A stretch of 64,000 nt of DNA from Tigriopus japonicus (GCA_010645155.1 CM021322.1:6527149-6591148); one strand, 5' to 3'. Shown: positions 12,901-25,588, numbered from the stretch's first letter. Notes: generated by a model not told the origin, from the letters alone. Numbers and translations: made by a program.

Positions 12901-14874
12901 ATCCGCTTTTTCCCTCAAGGACTTGGCGACGAAATGGCACGTGGAACAAACCATTTCAACTTTCCACATTAGAACAAGAGAACGAGACGGTTTGGGTTCA
13001 CCGATTCCTCGAGACATTTGGCTCCCAAATGTGTGCGTAATTGAACGCCTCACCCAAGAGGCTCTGTACTTGGCATTTATGCGTGTTTGTTTGAGTGTGT
13101 AGATGTAAGTAAGTCAGTTAGTTAATAGGTTGGTGGACAGACATGTGGGTGAGTGAGTGTCGTTGGATGGGTCGGTCGGAATCGGGATGCGAGGAGGTGA
13201 TGGTGGTAATTGTCCTTTGGAATCCTGCTGTGATATCAGATCAGATCGCAGTGTGAGATCGCACAAGAGAATAAAATTGGTCATTTAACGCGGAGATGAG
13301 ATTTCTCGCCGATGAAGAGGACCAGAGGACTCGAGATCGAATGGTTCCAATCAATCAGAATATGCATTAATCATGCGCTCTGGGGGAGACACGATGCTTC
13401 ACAACTCTGACGACGACGACGATGAGAATGATGAGAAGCATCACCACCAAAGAGATCTACACGCAATGGTATCAGTTTCAGCTCAATCTCAAGGCAACGA
13501 GAGAGAGAGAAAGAGAGATCACCCCTCGAAAACTTTGAAAAGCAAAGGTTAATTAGTTGAGATTTGCCTTTTTGGCACCATTCTATGCATTTAAATGAAA
13601 CATCAATTACCTTTTTCGGACGCACTCTTGTGATTCGGTTGGTTAGTGGCGGAATAATGCACTTTCTAAACTGTTCTTCCGCTTTCCTCGTTCAGATTCG
13701 AATTTACGCATAGTGAAGCTGTCTCCCACGATTGGCATTAGAAGTATCGGCTCTATCTATTCATATCATCTGGCTTTTTTTATTTAGCCGTCTCCATCAT
13801 CATGAGCAGCAGGGACTGGAAGTCTGATTCAATTTCTTTGCTGCCCGCCGTTTTTTTCAGATGACACACACACACTGTGTGACAAGATATGATATGTCAC
13901 TATTAAAAAACTGGACAGCCGTCAGGGTTGAAGGGTGGGATCTAGTACATAGACTAAGGAGCCGTGTTTTATCTGTCTCCGGTTAGACTGTGGATTGTTG
14001 TGGTTGTCGTAGAAGTCTTTTTCTTCCTCAACAACCGTCCGTTTTGTGGCAAGTGGTCATTTGTGCGTTTTTACTTTGCCTCTCCGCCTCATTTGCAAGT
14101 CTAATGGGACGTCACAAAATGGAGCTTGAACGTAAGGGATCCTCAGGTTTGCCAAAGTAGACCAAACTTGGACAAGCATAACTGGACAAGATATCTCCTT
14201 CAACCCTAGGTCGTTAAGTTTGATGTTTGTTGCTATTTCCTTAGTCTTTCGTGCATGAATCATTGAGAAAAGTATGACTCAATCCAATTAGCAATATCGA
14301 AGATCGATTCTCTGGTTCTCAACGAGAAATCTCTTGTTCTCTTAGCTCAGAAACTGAAAAACAAGAATTAAGATAAAGGGTTTACTTCGCTTGGCATTAT
14401 AACAACAGAATTTTCCCTGACAGTATGAATGCCAAACCAACACCAAACACTGCATGCGTAATGTGTCAACTAACAAACAACTAGTTCCTTTTTTTCTTTC
14501 CAGAACCCGTCAACTGTTTTGGCAACACTTGCTTGAAGTGAACGAACCGAATATCTCGAAGGAAACCTCAAAGAGAAGTCAGTGACAGACCTCTGCACAT
14601 AATTGACTGCTTGTTCGTTCAAGCCCAAATTGCCATTTCCAGTTTGATATGAGGAACACTTTGAATGAATACCATCATCCGTCCTCACAAACAAGGAACT
14701 GGACAACGAGGGAAAAAAATCATAAACTCGACGAACGGATAAAGAATGAGAGAACGAAAGAAAGATCACAAACGGGCACAATGACTGTATGACAATATGA
14801 GGCAGCCAGTTATGCAAATCATCGGGTTAAAGGGGAACGTTGTCCGCTGAATGCTCCATATCACATTTGCCACT
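9920..14874. other. No gene recognised
   Basis: About 5 kb without a supported gene. Reading frames are short, overlap on both strands and show no family signature. A CT-run lies near 11236-11248. It may be intergenic, or intronic to an unseen gene. Confidence 0.45.
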
Positions 14875-16107
14875 TTATTCCGTTTCTTTGTTTATTCCTT
14901 GCAATCTGTGAACCATGCGTTCAATCCCTTTCATTTGGATCGCGTTTTGGGTAGCATATTTCTCAAACTCCAAATCATCCAGATATCCATACCAATTGAA
15001 ACATCCAGAGTCGGACCCAAAGTCGGTCGAGATCGTCTGCCAAAAGAAATGACTCTTTTAAAGCAGCTTTGAGCCGGATAAATGTGGGAACAGATGAATT
15101 TGGGACCACTTACTTGAGGGAAGAGAATGATAATGTCGTTGATGGAGGCCGTCTGGCGGAATCCAGAGTGGTTGATAAAATCCACACCCACCCATTGGGC
15201 TTGCATGCCACATCCATGAAAATGAACGTGAAGTGGACAAGCATGCGTTCCATTTTGGCAACCCTGGGGTACGAAAACAAATCCCACCGGGCCCATATTT
15301 GCCTTGTATGCATCACTAGACTCAAAGAACTCATTCTGATCAAAGGCTAGAATCGTACCCGCTGACCGTTCCTCTTGCTGCGGATTAGATTCCAAGTCCT
15401 TGTACATGAAATCCAACATATGAAACACACTATGCAAAAATGTATGCAAGATAATATTTTCTGTCATGTTTTTGACATTGGACGTACATTTTACCTGTCA
15501 TAGTGGCAGTTTTCAACATAGATGTACCCATTCAAACTGCCACACGCAGTTCCAAAGAAGTCCGATACAACTGCATGGTTTGCAGGTACATCAGTTTTGA
15601 TCCTGAGTTGCACATTGGCATCACTGACAAATCTCTTATAGAAGTCGGAAACGGCCCCACTGGATTCTGGATTCACGATCTCATCTTTGGCACCATGGAA
15701 TATGTACACCCTTCATAAAATTCACAATTACATTCCCGCCAAAAACTACGTGTATCTTTGCCATAACTCCATTCTTACGTGTGGTTCGTCAACGCTTGGA
15801 GGGGATCAATTTGTCCATTTTCTGCCAATTCTTGAGCTCGAGCCACCAGGTTCTCCGTGTCAATGAGTCCAGGTGAGTCCACACAAAACTCATCGATCCC
15901 ACACAATGGAGGTCCTCCTGACCAAATCCCCACTCCTCTAACCAACTTGGAAAAGGCCACGTGGAACTGAGTGGCGAAATAAGCCCCAGCCGAAAACCCA
16001 CTGACAGTGATGCCATTTGGATCAACGTTGAAGGAGGGAAGAATGCCATCTTGGGCAGAAACTGCTTGAATGAGCAGAAACGGTAGGAAGCACGTAGTAA
16101 TTAACAT
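14875..16107 (-). CDS. Secreted PHB depolymerase-like serine hydrolase
   Basis: Four exons on the reverse strand: 16107-15779, 15710-15495, 15429-15114 and 15036-14875, coding for about 340 residues. All junctions are GT..AG and keep phase. Residues 1-18 (MLITTCFLPFLLIQAVSA) form a signal peptide, so the enzyme should be secreted or lysosomal. Residues 37-41 are GFSAG, the lipase box with nucleophile S39. FHGAKDEIV places a candidate acid at D119, and CPLHVHFHGCGM (246-257) holds the candidate catalytic histidine. This Ser-Asp-His order matches the short fungal/animal type of poly(3-hydroxybutyrate) depolymerase. The C-terminal exon ends the fold with GCFNWYGY. Members hydrolyse polyester or related esters; the natural animal substrate is not known from sequence. 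The stop codon overlaps an AATAAA. No co-regulated neighbour is visible. Confidence 0.88.
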
Positions 16108-17888
16108 TTTTAAAAGCCTTAAATGCTGCTGGACAGCTGTTATGAGGACTAATGTATGGGGAGATAAGAAGGATGACACACTAACCAAGCAGAGAGGGAT
16201 GAATGAAATGAGAGAAAGTTTGTGGTGGTCAGATGAATTATCAAGTAAGACGGTGGCTCATTCGCCCTGGACATTAAATGTTTTTGCACCTTTGGAATGT
16301 ATGAATGAGTACTTCAGGGCAAGGTCATTAAAACGCGCAGTTTGAAATTTGAAAATAAAAATTAAACTTTGCTCGAGTAACCCGGCCTGTCAAGTGAGAA
16401 AAAGAGAGTCCGCATTTCAACCTAAACAGCTCAAACTAAATAAACCGACTTTTATTGCTTTCAAGGAAATGACAATTCTGGGCTACACTGTAATAATGTA
16501 TTTTGCTTCAATAATCAGTCACTCGTTGAAAAATAAGTCTGCTTGTGGTGTTTCATCTCCCATAAATAAGATAAATGATCATGAAAATATGAGCTAACTC
16601 AGGATTGGTTTTCGTATATATTTTTTTCTTTTCCGACAGTGAATGACTTCTACAAGTTTATTGGTTTGTCAAAACGTCTCTGACAACTCGTCAAACACAT
16701 TTCTTGTCATATCGATCGGCTTGAAGGGGGCCATAATTGGCTCGGATTTTATTGAATGTCCTCTCTCTTTCGTCCTAAACAGCACATTAAAGTCGAGAAA
16801 TCATGATGTACTTACAAATCACCACGAAATATTCCGTCTTTGTTTACATGGAATCACACATTCTAGTGGAACAAGCCCATCATTGCCGACTGCTGCTATC
16901 TATCTGTCTGTCTGTCTGTCTGTCCACTTGACACGTTGAGATCTGTTGAGATCTTCAAGGCGAGAGATTATTCTGAAGAAGGAGTTCGCTTTTTAATGTT
17001 CAATCCTCACGGAAAAATCCAGAGATGGACGGAAGGAATGCCTTGGAATTCTCTGATTGATTGACAGAGAGACGGACACGTTTGATCACGAATCACGAAT
17101 CCTGTCTTGGATTGGCTATGAGCACACATTGCCTTGATTTGAAATGTGCCAAAAGCTATTGAAGCTTATTTGGACAAAAATTGTAAAAGCCAAATTGAGT
17201 GAGCGCGGGCCAAAGATTTCGGGCTTTATTTGCTTCATTAGGGACATGGTCTTGGTTATCTAACATTAATTTGATCGTTTGAAGCGATATTATTAAGCCT
17301 GGAAAACTCCTTATATTCATTGATCTCGAAAAATGATGCAAAATAAAATATATTTGGAAGAGCGAGCTCTTCTGAAAAGCTGTTTCCCACCTAACATAAA
17401 TCATAATTGATACTCCAAGGCCAAACAATGTTTCGTGTGGTGCCCTATTGACACCTATTTTTTTCAAACCACAACCTAATTTGCGAGGCTTTCTGTACAT
17501 TGAAGATTATTCGACTGTCTTTACATAGAAGGATAGAAAGGGTCCAGCGATGTTCCACGCGTTGGATTTGCGGTATGGCTAATCTGAATTAATGGGAAAG
17601 GCTCCAAATTCTCAAAATGTATAGTGTACAACGTACTATTGATGTATTTCGAGTTAGGCGTGCCACTATTTTTGACTCGAAGTTTATTTCTGTTTAAAAG
17701 GGCAGGTTTTATTGAACTTTTCGAAAAGACCTAAACAGGGGCCAATTCGGCAACAGTCGAACTAGTGCCTGTTGAAAAGTTCAGCTGTGGTCAGATGTTT
17801 CACCCTAAAAACCAAAATGGCAAAACTCTACCAAAAATTCAACTCGAAACACATCAGTTTCCAGGACGTACGAGCGATAACTTATCAC
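16108..17888. other. No gene recognised; tetranucleotide repeat
   Basis: Upstream region of the hydrolase gene. No coding exon was recognised. A (TCTG)n microsatellite occupies about 16899-16924. Confidence 0.45.
16899..16924 (+). repeat. (TCTG)n microsatellite
   Basis: A run of TCTA/TCTG units, five or more perfect TCTG copies. Likely length-polymorphic. Confidence 0.85.
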
Positions 17889-18374
17889 TAGGGACGGGCA
17901 AAAAGTGCAAATCAAAAGAAGCTTTTGGCTACCAAAAGTTGCACAATAATCAACCCAAAATCGCAAAATAAAGTGCAGAAAAAGGTAAAAAGCGCAAATA
18001 AAAACCAAAAAAGCGTAAATAAAATATAAAAAAATTGGAAAAATATGAAATTTCTGAAACTTAAAGCTTCAGATACTTTCTTGTTATCTGCTTGTTATTT
18101 TTCAATTTTTAAGATGAAAATATAGATATTGAAGTAATGGTAATCAATTCTATGCTAGCCTACGTGGGAGCCGTAAAGTCAGATTTAGTTTTCAAATTTG
18201 AAAAAATCTTCCAAAAGTAAATATTTTCAAAGAGGAAATAGCAAACTCTCAACAATTTGTTCATTTTAGGCCAAATTCGTAAAAAAATCGCGCAAAAAAA
18301 GGCGAAAAGTGCAAAAAGGCAAATAAATGGGTTTATGTTACCAAAAATCTTTTTACACTTTTTGCCCGTCCCTA
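17889..18374. mobile_element. hAT-type MITE (486 bp)
   Basis: Terminal inverted repeats: the left end TAGGGACGGGCAAAAAGTG is matched exactly by the reverse complement of the right end. Outside them the 8-bp duplications CTTATCAC (17881-17888) and CTTATTAC (18375-18382) differ at one base. An 8-bp target duplication and ends starting TAGGG fit the hAT superfamily. The interior is AT-rich and has no transposase frame, so it is non-autonomous. Confidence 0.85.
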
Positions 18375-20080
18375 CTTATTACAGTTGGTCAAAGCTAGGG
18401 TTTAGACATATTTGGCGTTTGCGGAGGAAGTTAAAAAACCATTCAGTTATTCAAGACGTCCCCTAATGAATGACGAACTATCAAATTGCTCGCCCATTCA
18501 AAAAATTAGTTTTTTTACATTTGGTTTGTAGGGAGAATTTTTCATATCCCCAAAAAACTTGATTTTGATCTTCAATTTTGCAAGGATTGAATAACATCAT
18601 GTCAAATTAGACGGAAAACTGTTATTTTTTAGTGAGAATAAAATGTGTTTCACTGCCGAGTTTGGAACTTTGGTTTATTGCCAAAAATATTTTCAAAACA
18701 AGGTTAATTGTTTGTGCATTTAAGCTGGTTTGTTTTAAGCTTTAAGGGCTTGGAATTATTTTGGCATGCTGTGCCACCTAAATTTATCAAATTAGGAGTC
18801 CCTTAAATGGCACTTGTACTTTATTAACACCATGTTATAAAACGTTTATTGTCGAGAACCTTGAAGTATTTAAAAGATTTGAACAGAATTTTCATGAAAC
18901 TCTTTTGTTTTGTGCTCCGACATGATTAAATAGACGCTAACATTCATGACATTCATATGGCGTCACTTTAGAAACATGAGGACGTTCAAAACCAAAACTA
19001 GGGTGGAACTCAATTGATGAAGTATATTCAAGCATGCATGTCCAAACAAAAAACGAATAACCTGAAAATCCCACAAGAAACAAACCAATCTTCTGCCTTT
19101 TTAAGAAACGACGGTCTCAATCTCAATCCATTTTCAATCCATGTTGTTAATCCAAAAACTGGCATTACAGTACAGTAGTTGGTTAGAGGGGCCATTTTGA
19201 CCGGGCAAATTGTCAATTGTTTGCAAACGATTTCAGTTGGTAAAAATCGAGATCCAAGACTAAATAAATAGCTACTACCTTTCCATATGTAAGTTGTAAT
19301 ATCATGTGTCTCTTTTCGCTTTTCTAAAAGGGGCAAAAACAATGCCCTTGAGGAGTTAATCATGACATTTACGTCTTTGCTCAATCTTTTGTTGTTTTGA
19401 GGACTTCCTAAAGAAATTCTCCACACGGATTGACAATAAAAAAAAATCCCTCTTTTCCACTGTTCTCCATTTTTTTCCAATTTCCCTTGGCTTGCATATC
19501 ACTGTTTCCTTGACTCGAATCTTTGATTGATGGATATGGACGTGTTTCTCTATCCTGGCTTCTTGATACGTTCGTAGATCTCTCTGGACGTTTTTTTTTG
19601 CGATTGAAACGTGAAGTCAAAGTCTGTTTCCAATCAGATCTTCTTTGTGCAAACGAGAAATGTAAGTTGAAATGAAGGCTCTGCAATGGCGATGACATTG
19701 ACGAATAGAACGAAAAAACTTTTTCCGGCAGTGGCGATGATATGAAACGAAAGTCTTCATTCATGAATCAGGATCATTGAATCGCGAAAAAGAAGGCTTA
19801 TTTCCGTTTGACTGAAGGTGTGATAAATAATCATTTAGTTTGATTTGGTGGTGTCAGAATTGGGGCCAGATATGAACACAAGACATCTTGAGTGGTAAGA
19901 ACCATAGAAGGAAAGCTTCAGTCTGATTCCCTTTGACAGACGTGGACTTTCTATTACTGAAATATACAGGAAGCAACTTTGGGTTAACTTTAGGTTTGAT
20001 TAAGTTGCCTTTTCGCAGGAAAAATCTTAAATTCATTTCAAATATGCTGTCAACGTGTTGCAAATTATCGGGCCCCTACA
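18375..20080. other. No gene recognised
   Basis: Two overlapping reverse-strand frames at about 19028-19764 exist but their translations look like random low-complexity sequence and no splice partner was found. Confidence 0.4.
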
Positions 20081-20140
20081 TTGTTCAATTTGGCGCCCAT
20101 TAGTCTTCGTCAGGAATATGTAGGAGCTGATCCTTTGACA
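20081..20140 (+). pseudogene. Reverse transcriptase C-terminal remnant
   Basis: Twenty codons reading LFNLAPISLRQEYVGADPLT. The same segment appears in the fuller remnant at 26647-27034 as LFNLLTISLRREYLGDDPQT. It is the tail of a non-LTR retrotransposon polyprotein. The frame ends exactly where a hAT-type end begins at 20141, so the retroelement copy appears to have been cut by a later insertion. Confidence 0.65.
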
Positions 20141-20300
20141 CAGGGGTCAGCAACCGATGAATCTGGGCCCATATGTCGCCCAAGGGTGGTCGTTGGTGGG
20201 CCCAGGCGCTATGGGAAAAGTTTCCGTTTTCATAGAGTGTCTCTGACTTCTCATCGAAAATTAAGGAGTGTGCCTCTTCTTGGCTTATGCATTTTGGGGT
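20141..20300 (+). mobile_element. hAT-type element, left end (right end not found)
   Basis: Begins CAGGGGTCAGCAACC. The following ~110 bp align with the reverse complement of the right part of the complete element at 44249-44453; the shared core is AAGGGTGGTC then GGTGGGC and GCTATG. The candidate flanking 8 bp is CTTTGACA (20133-20140). No matching right terminus was found, so the end coordinate is approximate and the copy is probably truncated. Confidence 0.65.
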
Positions 20301-21475
20301 CACGCATCCATCAATAAACTAGTTTATTGACCAGTTTATTTATTTAACCAGACGCGTATCTTGAAGCAGCGGGTGGAAACACTGTTTCGGGTGGATGAAC
20401 GAAATCATGCTTGCTCCCACCCAAAAGTCTCTCCAGAGGCTTGAACTATGGAAGCGCTCTGGCAACTCAAAAAACCGGTTTTTAAGCATTGAGGAGGGTT
20501 ACGTTTCTGTGCTGAGGGTGCAACACTTAGAATTTGTATGAGATAAATGGAGGCACTGTTTGTGTTTTAGATTGCACCCAAAGATGTCAAACCTCGACTT
20601 ACTCGATTGATTATTGATAGCAGGTGGTTATTTGCACGAATTTTGTCTTGTCTTGTGTATTGTTGTACAGCGAGCTAAGATTATGTTCGATTATACTTCC
20701 CAGCAACTCACACAATATCTCACAACTAAAGGTTAGTTGTTGAGGTCAATAGCATTCATAGTCGTAGACCAAGCAAAGTATTACTGATGGTTGCTTCAAA
20801 TTTTATCACCTTTGCGAAAAGGTAGAACGAATTCATTTTCCGCTTACGCTTGCCTCATACAATATTTAGTTTCGTTTCCAAATACTTCTAAATGCCTTAT
20901 AAAACAAAGTAGAAGCAAAACTGATGTGTTTGATTATAACGTACATACAAAGAACAACAACAAACAATTGGTAATCGAGGTTGTGTGAGCTCGAATCTTC
21001 AACGTTTCGTTCGCTTCCTTTTCCAACTCCGGAGCTTGCAAAAGCATCAAACAAACATGTTCTTATAATAAATACTCTTAGATTTTTCATCTGTTTGATA
21101 AATGAAAACCCCATAAATCATAACCCAAAATATGAAATATGAGTGCCCTGAGCCTCTTTCTTTGACGAGCGGTCAAAATTAGTCTATGAGCCAACCCTTC
21201 AACCCAGCTAATCATAATTGGCAATATTCCAATTTATGTCACCCTCACTCTGAAAACACCTGGATGCCGTACTTTCGAAACGTACTTATGCCCATTCACA
21301 AACTCAAATCACCATAAGAAATCGAGCTAGCGTCTCTGTACTCGATTAGGGGGTCATTTTTCCGGAAATTAGGTGGATATTTTTTTCTCAGTGATTCCAA
21401 ATGCTTTCTACAGGAGGTTGATGAGAACTTGGGGAGTGTAGCATCAAAGCTCTTCAGTCGGTTTTCTGTCTAAAA
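20301..21475. other. No gene recognised; possible solo inverted-repeat end
   Basis: No coding exon seen until the SMYD-like start codon. The sequence AAGGTTAGTTGTTGAGGT near 20728-20745 resembles the terminal repeat of the elements at 49204-49442 and 49748-49985, and may be an isolated end of that family. Confidence 0.35.
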
Positions 21476-23692
21476 ATGGACGAGGACGATCGCAATTTGA
21501 TAGATACGGTTAAATTGAAAGAGGAACTCACCAATGCCATTGGCGAGGCCAAAGGTTACATCCACAATGCCTATCGTGAGTTCTGTATACAACATCCCGA
21601 TTTGGTAAGCCTTTCTCTTGCTCTAACAAAACACCGGGAACATCAAATGATGAGCTCATCATGGATTGATTGATTGATCCAGGTCATTGCGGTGCAAGAG
21701 GGCCAAATCCAAGGAAACCGTGCCATTCTCAGAGAGATGTCCGGAAGACTTGGGACCATTTTTGAAGATTTCATGCGTTCCATCACCTCAGGGTTGACAT
21801 CGACCAAGGATGCTAGTAAATCGGTCCAATTTCGGGATCAGGGAAACAAGGAGTACCAAGCCAAGCGGTTTTATTCGGCGTTAGATTGTTATACCAAGGC
21901 CATTTGCCAAGGTCCAAATGGATCCGAAACACTTGCTTTGGCATTGGCCAATCGTTCCGCTGTCATGTTCCATTTGAAAGAGTTCCAACACTGCATCCAC
22001 GATTTGGACCTGGCTATCAAAGGGGATTATCCCAAGAAGACCTTGTTCAAATTGTACGAGAGAAAAATCAAATGCTTAGCCCAATTAAGCAATCTCGCCT
22101 CAGCTAAGACCAATTTGGATCAATTTTCCAAAGCATTGAATTTTGCGGACCTAGATCCCAGTAAGAAGCAAAAGTTGTACGGTGAGCTTGAAAAGCTCAT
22201 TTCCAAAATCAAGGCCAAACCCCTAGATGAAAATCCATTGAAGAGCTTGGCTGATGAACTTCCTCGACTAAATTCTCAGAATGACAAGTTCCCAAGCTTT
22301 GCCAAATGCCTTTCGGTTCAATACAACGCCAAAAGAGGTCGCCACGTGGTTGCCAATCGTGACATTAAAGCCGGCGAAATGGTTTTGGTTGAAATGCCCA
22401 CCTTGGTTGTGGTTCGTGATGAGTTCAAATCTTCGTTCTGTTCCAATTGTCTTCGCAAATCCTATGGATCTGTTCCCAGTCCGTTGAACTCAGTTGAGGT
22501 GTTTTGCTCGCAATTCTGCTTGGAACAGGGCCTCAATTCGTTTCATCGATGTGAGTCCAAGATTTTGGAACACATTCAACACAGTGGGTTAGGTAAAGCC
22601 GAATGGCGGTTGGCAATACGAGCCGTGACCCAAAAGTCTCTTGGATACTTCCAAAAGAATCGGGACAAGTTTCAGAATCATAACCCCAAATTTGGTCTGA
22701 ATGATGGGGATCAATATGGTGCAGATGAATACCAAGCTCTGTTCAATTTAGTTGTCAATCGTCAAGCTTGGAATCTGGCCACTGATCTCTTCAAAGCCTT
22801 TGTCGCTTGCTTTTACACCCGATGTCTTCATCTCGGAGGATATTTTGACGAAGCAGAGAATAAGGAAAATGATCCATGGACCGGAACCTTATCCGAGGAT
22901 CAAATGTTCATAAGTGAGTAGAATGGCAAGATTTGTTTGAGTCATTTTTGTCACGTTCCATTTCGACCTTTTTAGCCGAGTTCATGGTCCACATGATGGA
23001 AGCGGCTACTATGAACTCCCATGAGATCTCACATGTCACAGCTCCTGTAAATGCACCATGGTTCCATGGTCAACCTGGAAGAGTTGGACCCGTTTTGGAT
23101 GTTTACGGATCATTGCTGAATCATTCGTGCGATCCCAACACATTTTGGATCAACCATGGCAAAGCTATCATCTCTTTCGCCTCCAAAGACATCAATATGG
23201 ATGAAGAAGTAAGATTCTTAATTTAACGCAGTTGTCTGTTTCAAAATTTCTTTTTGATTTGATTTTCACTCTTAGATCACGAATTGCTACTTAACGGAGA
23301 GCTTAAAAATGCCCTTGGAGCAACGTCAATTTCATTTGAAGAACTTTTACAACTTCGTTTGCGGATGTGTTCCGTGTACAGAGCTATGGCCTCCAATGTC
23401 TCAATTTCCCACCGCTTTGGCCGATTTGAAAGCCAAACAGATGAAGATTCCCATCGAAGATGTGAACAGGATGAAGACACAATTGGCCAAGATCAACCAA
23501 TTGGGCGTCAAGATCAATTTGGAACAAAAGAAGGAAAATTACAAGGATTGCTTAGCTCTCTGCATTGAATTTCTCCAATTGCTGGACCAAACCATACGGA
23601 GACCTCATCAGTTCTTCGATATGACCACGAGAACCATGTTCATGTCGCTCTGGACCCTGATGGGATCAAAATCTCGGATTGATCCCAAATGA
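21476..23692 (+). CDS. SMYD4-like SET and MYND domain protein
   Basis: Four exons: 21476-21604, 21683-22913, 22976-23208 and 23276-23692, giving 669 residues with consistent GT..AG borders and phase. Residues ~84-200 form TPR-like helices (FRDQGNKEYQAKRFYSALD, ANRSAVMFHLKEF). The split SET begins near 250 (GRHVVANRDIKAGE), is interrupted by the MYND finger at ~296-333, and resumes with NHSCDPN at 502-508 and the post-SET CGC..C in exon 4. The family are predicted protein lysine methyltransferases or chaperone-linked regulators in nucleus and cytoplasm; SMYD4 members have this TPR-first layout. Odd point: the middle zinc-binding CxxC usual in MYND is missing; the segment reads VPSPLNSVEVFC. 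A candidate AATAAA lies at 24031-24036. The start is the first ATG of a frame with a good acidic N terminus; an upstream exon is not excluded. Confidence 0.88.
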
Positions 23693-24218
23693 ACCTTTCC
23701 GAAACTTGAGAAAACGAAGTCTCGAAACCTCGACTTTTCTGAGCTGTCTCGTGCAATTTTTTATTTGACCTAGAGACATACTCTTTTGTTTTGATAGGAG
23801 AAACATCAAATTATTCTAATCTGTGCAATATGATATCCTTCAAAGTTAATTTAACATTTGACCGTGAAAAAAAAAACAATCCCATTATGCTAATTGCAAT
23901 CCATTTGATTTGCCATTAAAGCGCATAAAAAATCAGAATCCCACATTAATCAAATACTTTTGGGGGATGGAAAACAGACCAGTCATACGCAAAGAACTCA
24001 TCAGCAGCTCAGCACTCAATTAAAACAGTAAATAAAAAGGTCAATGAAGTCATGTCCAAGTTATGTGAGCCAAAAAATAGAAACAGCACTGTAGTTCAGG
24101 CTTTGTCAGAGCCGCGGACGGGTCAGAACCTTCAGGTATTTCTTCGGATGAGGTAATTCCAAATACTTGTTGGTTCAATACATCCATGTAATCACTACGG
24201 CCACCAGATAGATATAAA
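23693..24218. other. 3' flank of the SMYD-like gene
   Basis: Probably includes the 3' untranslated region. ATTAAA occurs near 23925 and AATAAA at 24031-24036. No other gene seen. Confidence 0.4.
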
Positions 24219-24937
24219 TAGAGCGACCGAAAATATTTAATTAAGTAAAAAATATTTAATTTAAATATTTTGCGTTTTTGAGCAGTTTTTAAATATTTGG
24301 GCTTTGTCTTCTAAAATTAAAGGAAAATTCCCGTTTTTCATTGAAACATTCCAAGAATCTCCACAATTTCAGCAAATCTTTTGGAATTTTGACATAAAAT
24401 CTGACCTTTCCAAAAACAACAGTGTCAAAATCTTACAATTTTTTAAACTTTTTGACTCTTTTTGATGGGAATAGGCAAACTAAAATGCAACATATGCGTG
24501 GGAAATAAAAACTTGGTCTGCTTGGCCTCAAAATTACATTAATGGATTTTAATCTTAAATCGAAAACCGTAACTCCAACAGGAAAGAAATACGGAAATTC
24601 TAGTTTGAATATTCAACAAAACCTTAGGCAGTAAAATGTATTAATTAAATGTAGGCTATAAATAAGGACTGCCAAGAATAACCAATTTTCATTGCCCGGT
24701 ATGATTTTTTTCAGCACTAAAGATTTGTTTACTAATATTTCTGCCATTACCAATGTTCATCAAATATTTGGATTTTATAATCAAAATTTTCAAAAATACC
24801 AATTTATTGCTCCAAACTCCTCACAAATTTAAATATTTTTTGTAAATTATTGGTTGTAATTTAAACATTTTGATGGTTCTTCCTTAAATATTATTTAAAT
24901 ATTTGGCTTTCAAACTTAAATATTTTCGGCCGCTCTA
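24219..24937. mobile_element. hAT-type MITE (719 bp, AT-rich)
   Basis: The left end TAGAGCGACCGAAAATATTT matches the reverse complement of the right end (TAGAGCGGCCGAAAATATTT) with one difference. It is flanked by a perfect 8-bp duplication GATATAAA at 24211-24218 and 24938-24945. The interior is very AT-rich, with many AAATATTT words and no transposase frame. The hAT assignment rests on the 8-bp duplication and terminal form. Confidence 0.9.
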
Positions 24938-25588
24938 GATATAAATAACATTTTACAATGTAACTACTAAAATCTTCCATTTTTGTCCGGAATTAGTATA
25001 AAAAGGGGAAAATCGCTTGTTCTCTTTAAAAAATCCTGAAAAGAGGGCAGTTCATCAGTTAAAGTCAAAGTTAGGAAACAAGCCGATATTTTATATTATA
25101 GTTACAATAATAATATTCAGTTTCCTCGAGGCTACCAGCTACTTGTAAATTATGTTTTAAATTACGACAAAATCTGCCTTTTTTTGTCCTACGTAAATTA
25201 CAAAAGTGGGAAAATTTCAAATAAAAAATCTGGGGAAATTGCTTGTTCCCTTCAGAATGATCTGGAAAAAGGATGGCAAAATCAAAACTAGAAAGGATGT
25301 AGGGAGGATTTATTAAAGTTGTAAGTGTGTGTTTTTAGTTTTTCAGTTATTTCAAGGCATGAAGTAAGACCTACAGATGATGTGAGTACAGGAAAAGGCC
25401 AGTTTCTACAACAATTTTTGAGGAAAAACTACCAAAAAATCCGATTTCGTTACATTATTTCTCAAAATGATTACAAAAATAATACATTTTTTGACAATAT
25501 AGTTTACAACTATTGATTAACAACCTGGTAATCACTAGGGTTGAATATCTTAGGTTTCACCTAAAAACCTAGGTTTTAACCTAAAACG

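Noticed and set aside
19028..19764. Overlapping 150- and 118-codon reverse frames
   Set aside because: Translations are low-complexity with no recognised motif, and no flanking exon fits in phase.
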